A stretch of 64,000 nucleotides of DNA from Trypanosoma brucei gambiense DAL972 (taxonomy: Eukaryota > Euglenozoa > Kinetoplastea > Trypanosomatida > Trypanosomatidae). Position 1 is the first letter of the stretch. Every line of letters begins with the position of its first letter. Below are positions 59,001-64,000 of this stretch, one piece after another. The stretch is from the NCBI RefSeq assembly GCF_000210295.1, contig NC_026744.1, positions 4,467,610 through 4,531,609 on the forward strand, written 5' to 3'. The notes under the pieces are model-generated. The model saw only the letters and a program-made list of their open reading frames with translations. It made no database searches and was not told the origin of the DNA. Made by a program: the position numbers and the translations under genes.

Positions 59001-59828
59001 GCGTCCGTGTTTGACGAGTATTATTGCAGACTTGAGCAGGACCGTGCGTTAGAAAGTGAGGGATACGTGCCGCCAACCGCACGCCTGGACCCCGACGTGT
59101 ACCGAAAGTTGTGGAATGGCCTCCGAGTGCGAGTTGGTGTGCACACCGGATTGTGTGACATTCGCCACGATGAGGTGACAAAGGGTTACGACTACTATGG
59201 TCATACGTCGAACATGTCTGCCCGCACGGAGAGCGCTGCGAATGGTGGACAGATATTGCTGACACGTGCAACATACCTTTCGCTAAGTACAGCAGAGCGT
59301 GAGCAACTTGACGTCACTGCGCTGGGCGCCGTCCCACTGCGTGGTGTTCCCGATCCGGTGGAAATGTACCAAGTTGATGCTGTGGTCGGTCGGTCCTTCG
59401 CTGCACTGCGCCTCGACAGGGAGGTCGATCTGGCCGCAGATAGTGGGGTAACAAACCTATCCACCAGCGACTGCGCGTCCTTATGTGAGTTGGGTCAGTC
59501 AGCACAGACGATAGTGGCAGTCATGCGCGCACTTTTCGGCACTTTTACAGCATCACAACGGGAAAAGTTGTTAGTGCCCTTCTGCGAGCGTTGGCGTGTG
59601 ACGCTACCACCCAAAACGAAGTCCGTGTGGGATGATAACTACTGTCAGGAGGTTGTGCGGCGTATAGCAGCAAAAGTGGGACACGTCGTTGACTTCACGG
59701 CTTACAACATCGCTGAGCCCCCCCTCACAACGTCGAGCAGCTCGTCCGTCATATTCATTTCCGACGCCGCCGTGGGTTTGTGCGCAGTGGGAGAACGAAA
59801 TGTCTCAACCCCAAAGGAGGAAAACTGA
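56067..59828 (+). CDS. GRESAG4: Receptor-type adenylate cyclase, GRESAG4/ESAG4 family (1253 aa)
   Basis: Typical trypanosome layout. A signal peptide (hydrophobic core LLVILRAPVALLLLLIVL) is followed by a large extracellular region (about 60-855) resembling bacterial periplasmic-binding proteins. One membrane helix (about 859-883, GVIIGATFALFLVVALGVVPYFVL) precedes a class III cyclase domain (about 898-1130). Catalytic residues are visible: metal-binding Asp906 in FTDIESS and Asp949 in VGDSF, and the GVHTG and NMSARTESAA elements later. These enzymes make cAMP at the plasma or flagellar membrane, usually as dimers, and are linked to social motility and to control of host innate immunity. The first ATG precedes the signal peptide by 32 residues. 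A second ATG at 56163, immediately before MDTLLVIL, would give a standard signal peptide and may be the true start. It lies alone in the window. Confidence 0.93.
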   Translation: MNMLRFDDRNASPAPSGGKHSLPTGGAVCRVAMDTLLVILRAPVALLLLLIVLPQLSVGAEANATVKVLSAAWNSYMPQEYVTAINAGFSASLESRQWTVAGSVKVEVVYPERYETLPEDFIKEQLELETDQNKIVIVYGPLGDKSVIYSIPYLVNHSVVALGLMTGSGEVRRWNPYLYFLRADPAAETLALIRYALCQLRVLRLGFMYLQGVHYGDEEYALTVNVMSQMGYELHGVFTVMSPDGEPAPDGEFKEVFERFAAALPQAIIVFGAPEKDTAKFLMMMVAEERVARSYILGPSSVQVSLAEMWRLALEAAGASFAPGQLLFTGTNPLAKDSQYIAIKRFQGVMSEYLKTHVSETNITEADYFLTHDPEGELMVYGWIAGEVLSQALSSVEWLKDRATFVRSLYNQRRYVINDIVIGDYGGTCEGDAAKHGATCECNQGSKAVYVKEVLEDGRTTSVRSGFTVLKASQCYAESSELHGPLNGLAVFMEDDDTASKAAALWHKGASHLVGKGDLGHSDRFFLHAFNTTIAEAANDLRREQGERIVTAVFGPVTGAMLDTPNITFIDPLELKPRLNKFRRHVIHLSPTLEQQLYVLSSYLAADGVGTVDAVICSKEVDGIADFLRRSLTEFGVSLRSAVIREDGEGVGKYLPISGIVFVIGLSVPDVREIARKLEERNDLRVIVLFAEFSLLYDLFTSTLNNTAGAARLVFATSLPHWGDTETSSKTTQLFHDVEKDSRLWTPLSLLAFATGRLMRAILLRVEEMSPETLVNFFYADSSIISDDMRYGVFDDTKCDGAENISEGDCASNYGATQISVWSMARALNASILPLTNPMTPSMSFRDPSEGKLSGAPLVGVIIGATFALFLVVALGVVPYFVLRNTRDNNSAPKEPTDPVTIIFTDIESSTAQWAAHPDVMADAVAAHHKLIRALISQYECYEVKTVGDSFMIASRSAFMAVQLVRDLQRAFLRHNWGASVFDEYYCRLEQDRALESEGYVPPTARLDPDVYRKLWNGLRVRVGVHTGLCDIRHDEVTKGYDYYGHTSNMSARTESAANGGQILLTRATYLSLSTAEREQLDVTALGAVPLRGVPDPVEMYQVDAVVGRSFAALRLDREVDLAADSGVTNLSTSDCASLCELGQSAQTIVAVMRALFGTFTASQREKLLVPFCERWRVTLPPKTKSVWDDNYCQEVVRRIAAKVGHVVDFTAYNIAEPPLTTSSSSSVIFISDAAVGLCAVGERNVSTPKEEN

Positions 59829-62800
59829 GGGTCGTAGGCATGCGCCATTTTTTAATGTGACGGTAAATGTTAGCGAAAGTTCTTTTAAATTTGACTTCTT
59901 TTTTTTTTTTTCATTCCATGGCTTATAACCGCATGTAGACATACAGTCGTGGGCACTTTCCTTCTGGCTTCGTCACTTGAGCGCGTATATCTTACAGCTA
60001 AAATGCTTTCGTTGTTACTTTTGTTTTCATCTGGGGATATAGCATCAACACCTCTATGGAGGTTACCGTATAAGCATATTGATATGGTGACTAACCACAC
60101 GCACTATATGCCCCTTTTTGATTTTTCCCGTTGGCTTTTATGAGTTTTGTTCCGGGATGAACAAGCACTACCAAAATAAATGGAAATAGTGTTTTGCCTT
60201 TAATTCTTCCCATTGGGTGTTATTATTATTATTTTTTTCGCATATATTAAATAAAACAGTCTTTGATCGTAGACAGTTCTCAGAAACAGTGAACTTACAT
60301 TATAACCACCTTTCGTATGTTGTGTTTTGTCGTAATGTTGAAAAGTCTTCCTCCGTCAAACATGAATGTCTTTCTTACTCCTCCAACGCTAATAGTGCCT
60401 ACTCAATTTTGAATTGAGGCGCCTGCTCCCCCACAAGGGTCCTTGGCATGACGAAAAAAAAAAAAGCGTACGCATTGCAGTGTGTTCAACTCGTGAATTT
60501 ACGAATATTCGATGTTACGCCTCTATTCTTCTCATGTTGGTTTTCTCATTCCAAGGTGGCCTGAGCATTTGTTTCCGGCCATGGCACCACGTTGCGCCTA
60601 TATAAACCGCCCTCCAGAGACCCTGTTTTGCCAGCGCGCTGTGGCTCTGCGTAATGCGGCTTGACGGCTCGCTTACTTAACTGAATCCCTGCATCATTTC
60701 TCCATCCCCTTGCTTGTGTTTCCCAACCCCCTGTTGTTTTGCTGCACACTTTCCTCCCTATTTCTACATTCCACAAGGGTCCCAAGTGTGTGTATGTGTG
60801 TACGTGTATGTTGTTGTTGTTTTGGCGACAGCAATCCCAGTGCTTACGCACGCACAACTATGCTAAGAACACCCGTGGCGGGAACTCTGTCACAACAGCC
60901 ACACACAAATAAAAAAAAACTCGCAACCTAGTTGAGATTATCACAGAGGCAATGTTGCCGCTTTGCCGTGGAGCATTCAGGGAGGTTCGGGGTACAGAAT
61001 GCGTAGCCCTTTAACATTAATAGTAGCGAGGCGGTAGACGGAGTAGCTGAGTTGCGTGAGCCCTAAGCGCCACGGGCCCCAGCGCAGAATATACAACAGA
61101 GAGCGAAGCTGATGTATTTTTCCCTCTTGGTGATGCACAATCCGTATTCTCGTGTCGTGAACTCTTGTGACATGCGAGCGGGCGATGGTGCTTCGTGTCC
61201 TGAACCATCTCTAAAGGGCTCGGCTGGATGCTTTTGGATGTGTTTTCATCCCTCAATGCTCCGCGACAAATATCTAAACCTATTCCCCATGCTGGGTGTG
61301 TGTGTGGGGGGGGGGAGATCAACTTGCTCTCGATTGATGTGTGAAACGGGCCACTCTCGGAATGTGCACAAGCAGAGCGACGAGTCGCTGTATGAAAAAA
61401 ATAAAATAAAATAAAATAACCCAAACCCGTGAAACTGTCAACCGGATCCGCACCAGTTGAGTTTGAGAAGAGTTGGAGTTGGGCGCAACCTGCCGAGTGG
61501 CACATCGCTTTACGGGATATCGCTGCTGCATGGAGGAAAATATGATTAGTGCAACCGTCGCAACACCCGCGGCGTCAGCAACCCCGCATGGTTCGGTACG
61601 GCCACCGCCACCCGACTTTAACTGAGCCGTCGCCTTGTTTGTTTTTTTTTAGCGGGAACGCGTAAAAAGTTTGAACCCGGTGGCCTCTGAATCTGCGGGG
61701 AATTATTTCTCCCATCGATGGCGTCATAGCGAGAGCGCCAACAATAATGAGGAACTTAACGGAACGGACGTGGTGCGCACAGTGCGGGAGCCCTAATGGG
61801 AATAATCGCCGTCACGTGGGGGAGGTGGCTAACGCTGCTAAATATGAATGTGCTCAGCAGGCATTAGAGAACATATCAGCGTGAAGTGCAGGCGTTCGCC
61901 GCCGTGTGGTATCGAATTCAAGATGTTAAACTGAGAAAGTTGGATGACACTTCGGGCGCCGTCACCATTTCATGGGGAAAAGGCAGAGAGATCGGTGGCA
62001 ATGCGTCAGAACCACAATATTACCGAGCAGTAAGGGGCGAAATGCAATGCATAAAATACATTGAACATATTAACTGATACAACTAAAGGACATATAAAAG
62101 TGCGGAGGTAAAAAGGCATTGCTCAACAGCATCACGTCCATTTCGCCGGCCCTGAGACGCCGTCCCACCCTCAGTCTTTACATATTTCGTCACACGTGTA
62201 GCGGACTGACCCCAGCGCGTATCCAAGTGAATGTGCCGATGCGGGCGCGCGCTGTACAATAAATGCCGCGCTGACAGGAACGAATCAGAAGGTGCTGCTG
62301 GCCTTAAAGCTTCAGCACATCGCAAATGTATAAACAATAACGCTGCGGGAGCAATGAAATGGAAGTGTAATGGAATATGCATTACGTTTTACACCTTTTC
62401 GGAAGCATATGTGCGCTGGTGGCGCATCCTTGCTCACATTCGTCCCGCATCAAATGGGATCACTCTGAAAATAAAGAGAGATACGACCACGTTTCCGCAT
62501 GGGCGTATCGGTATGGCTGTTCGACTCAACGCATCTCCGCCGAAAGCATACAAAAAAAAATAAAACGATGGAGACGCCGTATTTTCGAGTATGAACGAGT
62601 CCACGGTGGCAGCGGCGGGACCTGAACCCACAGTGGTGGTGGTGGGGGGGGTGTGAGGACGTTGCTCCGTAATCATTTTCTAATGTGAAATGTAATTCGG
62701 TCACCCCTCATATGCAAAGGGGTCGGGTACATGTAAGGTAGCCAAGTGCAATTGTGCTGCATGAATGGTGTGAAGAGTATTTAAAACGGTAGCTGAAGGC

Positions 62801-63383
62801 ATTGATTTTTTAAAAAACAAAAAAAAACAGAGACCTCATCGGTGCTTTGTCTGGAGTATTGCCATTTGGAATGAAAACGGGCACATAAAAACCCCCTGTG
62901 GGGAACTTTAAATCCTAGAAAAGGGCAATCAGAAGGTGAATGTAATGAAAGTCCACTGAGAGCGGGAGGCACTCGGGACGCAAAATGCCACCTCATGTTA
63001 CCATGCCTGAGGTGTCGCTTTACCTCGAAACAGAAAGACAAGGAAACTATGACCAGGAAAAGGTGGAACCGCATCATACAAGAACCCTTCGCAAATAAGG
63101 CAGGATTGACGGCGTGTCAGCATCAGGAACGCAGACCAAATCACGAGCGTTACCGCAACCCAAATATAAGTGGAGCGATGGCATCAAAACAGCGTCTTGC
63201 CACTTGCAAAGTGCTTGGGAGTGGAAAGGCAGACGCACACCACTGAGGGTCGAGGTTACTCAAACCCCGCACACGTGGCAAAATACACAAATGAAAAAAT
63301 CATTGTCTGGTGAATGAAGTCGCTTCAGCACGTCTGGCGCACGTTCCGCGGCACTCAAAAGTTTCGTATTTGAAGCCTCAAAA
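59829..63383. other. Downstream region without recognisable genes, 3.5 kb
   Basis: The first few hundred bases are the cyclase 3' untranslated region, with a T run near 59900-59912. Only short frames occur: a 46-codon one at 60003 starts like a signal peptide, and one at 62231-62563 (110 codons) is open but featureless. The region contains an AAAAT repeat (61396-61419), a G run (61306-61316) and a GGT-type run (62631-62655). I see no retroelement, VSG or RNA gene. Confidence 0.45.
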
Positions 63384-63475
63384 GGTTAGGGTTAGGGAGA
63401 TGTGTAAAATCAAGGCTGCAGAGGGCCCTGATCGGTTATGAAGTCGTGCCCGAAGAACCCTAACACCAACCCTAA
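63384..63475. repeat. Short telomere-like repeats in inverted orientation
   Basis: GGTTAGGGTTAGGG at 63384-63397 (two TTAGGG units) and AACCCTAACACCAACCCTAA at 63456-63475 (two CCCTAA units, one imperfect spacer) face each other about 60 bases apart. TTAGGG is the trypanosome telomere repeat. The arrays are far too short to be a real telomere. Confidence 0.8.
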
Positions 63476-64000
63476 TCATAATGATCGTCTCTGTAACCCT
63501 CAGTGCTATAGAAAGATGCGTCCGCGCACACGGCAGCACAAACACATGTCAATTGAGGTCTACAACGAAAACTCGCTGCTCAACTCAAGAAAACAAACTT
63601 TAAAAACAAAGAGCTATGAAGCAATATGCGGCGCTCAACCCTCGCGCATCCGCCCTTACAATATGCCACCAAAACGTGAGTTCAAGGAAATGGCCTACCA
63701 ACAAAAGAGAAGCAACAGACAGCACCCAAGTGAGCGGTAAACACTAAGAAAAAAGGAAACATTTTCAACCCAGCAGACGTGGCGTCAGCCCGACCGACAC
63801 GCATGTCGCCTCCTCATCAAGCATGCAAAAATACACCGCCCCCGTCACCACCATCACTGCCACAATAACTCCAGTCACAAAAATTAAAAAACCTACTAAG
63901 AATAACATCACGCTCCTTAACAGAAAAGACGATACAACGCCTCAACGGCACCTTCAACAATAGGGAACAGCATATATATTCTTCCATAGGTCCACTGAAA
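63476..64000. other. Right-edge sequence, A/C-rich on the plus strand
   Basis: The plus strand is rich in A and C, with one open frame of 100 codons (63438-63740) that is Lys/Asn/Arg-rich and has no recognisable domain. It may be an unknown gene remnant or compositional artefact. Confidence 0.35.

Noticed and set aside
60003..60140. Small plus-strand frame starting MLSLLLLFSSG downstream of the cyclase
   Set aside because: It resembles a signal peptide but is only 46 codons, lies in the likely 3' UTR and has no acceptor of its own.
62231..62563. Possible VSG or other surface-protein fragment (Cys-containing 110-codon frame)
   Set aside because: The Cys spacing does not match a VSG C-terminal domain and there is no signal peptide or GPI-type end.
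1..64000. tRNA, rRNA or snRNA genes
   Set aside because: I saw no convincing internal promoter boxes or cloverleaf outside coding regions; a covariance-model scan would be needed to exclude them fully.

Overview
The window looks like nuclear DNA of an African trypanosome, most likely the Trypanosoma brucei group. All genes are intronless. Almost all of them, from 1 to 47466, lie on the minus strand as one polycistronic cluster. Several have a pyrimidine tract followed by AG just upstream of the start, as expected for spliced-leader trans-splicing. The only intact plus-strand gene (56067-59828) is a receptor-type adenylate cyclase of the trypanosome GRESAG4/ESAG4 family. The Atm-type ABC transporter, AIR9 and cyclase genes together fit, from memory, the distal part of chromosome 11; I could not check this.

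Minus-strand cluster, left to right (transcribed right to left): a leucine-rich-repeat protein running off the left edge (1-1448); a frameshifted 3' fragment of a large IQ-motif protein next to a 100-N assembly gap (2360-3341); the intact 2139-residue TPR/IQ-motif protein (3700-10119); a truncated N-terminal copy of it (11516-12580); an FSH1-hydrolase/RWD/Obg-like GTPase fusion (13081-15756); a possible small membrane protein (16348-16743); an unidentified 917-residue protein (17420-20173); a mitochondrial Atm1-type ABC half-transporter (20684-22843); an SP-RING SUMO-ligase-like protein (23725-25083); an unidentified 838-residue protein (26877-29393); a PP4-type phosphatase (32133-33044); a J-domain protein (33668-34594); an EngB-type mitochondrial GTPase (35122-37089); the cytoskeletal protein AIR9 (38385-41291); EMC6 (43001-43324); a COA6-like twin-CX9C protein (43628-43846); a two-helix membrane protein (44125-44703); and an unidentified 857-residue protein (44893-47466).

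From about 47.5 to 56 kb there is no intact gene. This stretch holds a GC-rich segment, decayed leucine-rich-repeat and other gene remnants on both strands, and two hairpins. It is a divergent strand-switch region and probably the edge of the subtelomere. The cyclase follows, transcribed away from the cluster. The last 4 kb hold no recognisable gene but contain short telomere-like repeats in inverted orientation near 63.4 kb.

Functionally the cluster is a mixture, as is usual for trypanosomes. Mitochondrial functions (Atm, EngB, COA6) and cytoskeletal or calmodulin-linked proteins (AIR9, the IQ protein) stand beside signalling and quality-control proteins (PP4, SP-RING, J-protein, EMC6). The most unusual parts are the duplicated and repeat-expanded IQ-protein locus (2-13 kb) and the hydrolase-RWD-GTPase fusion.
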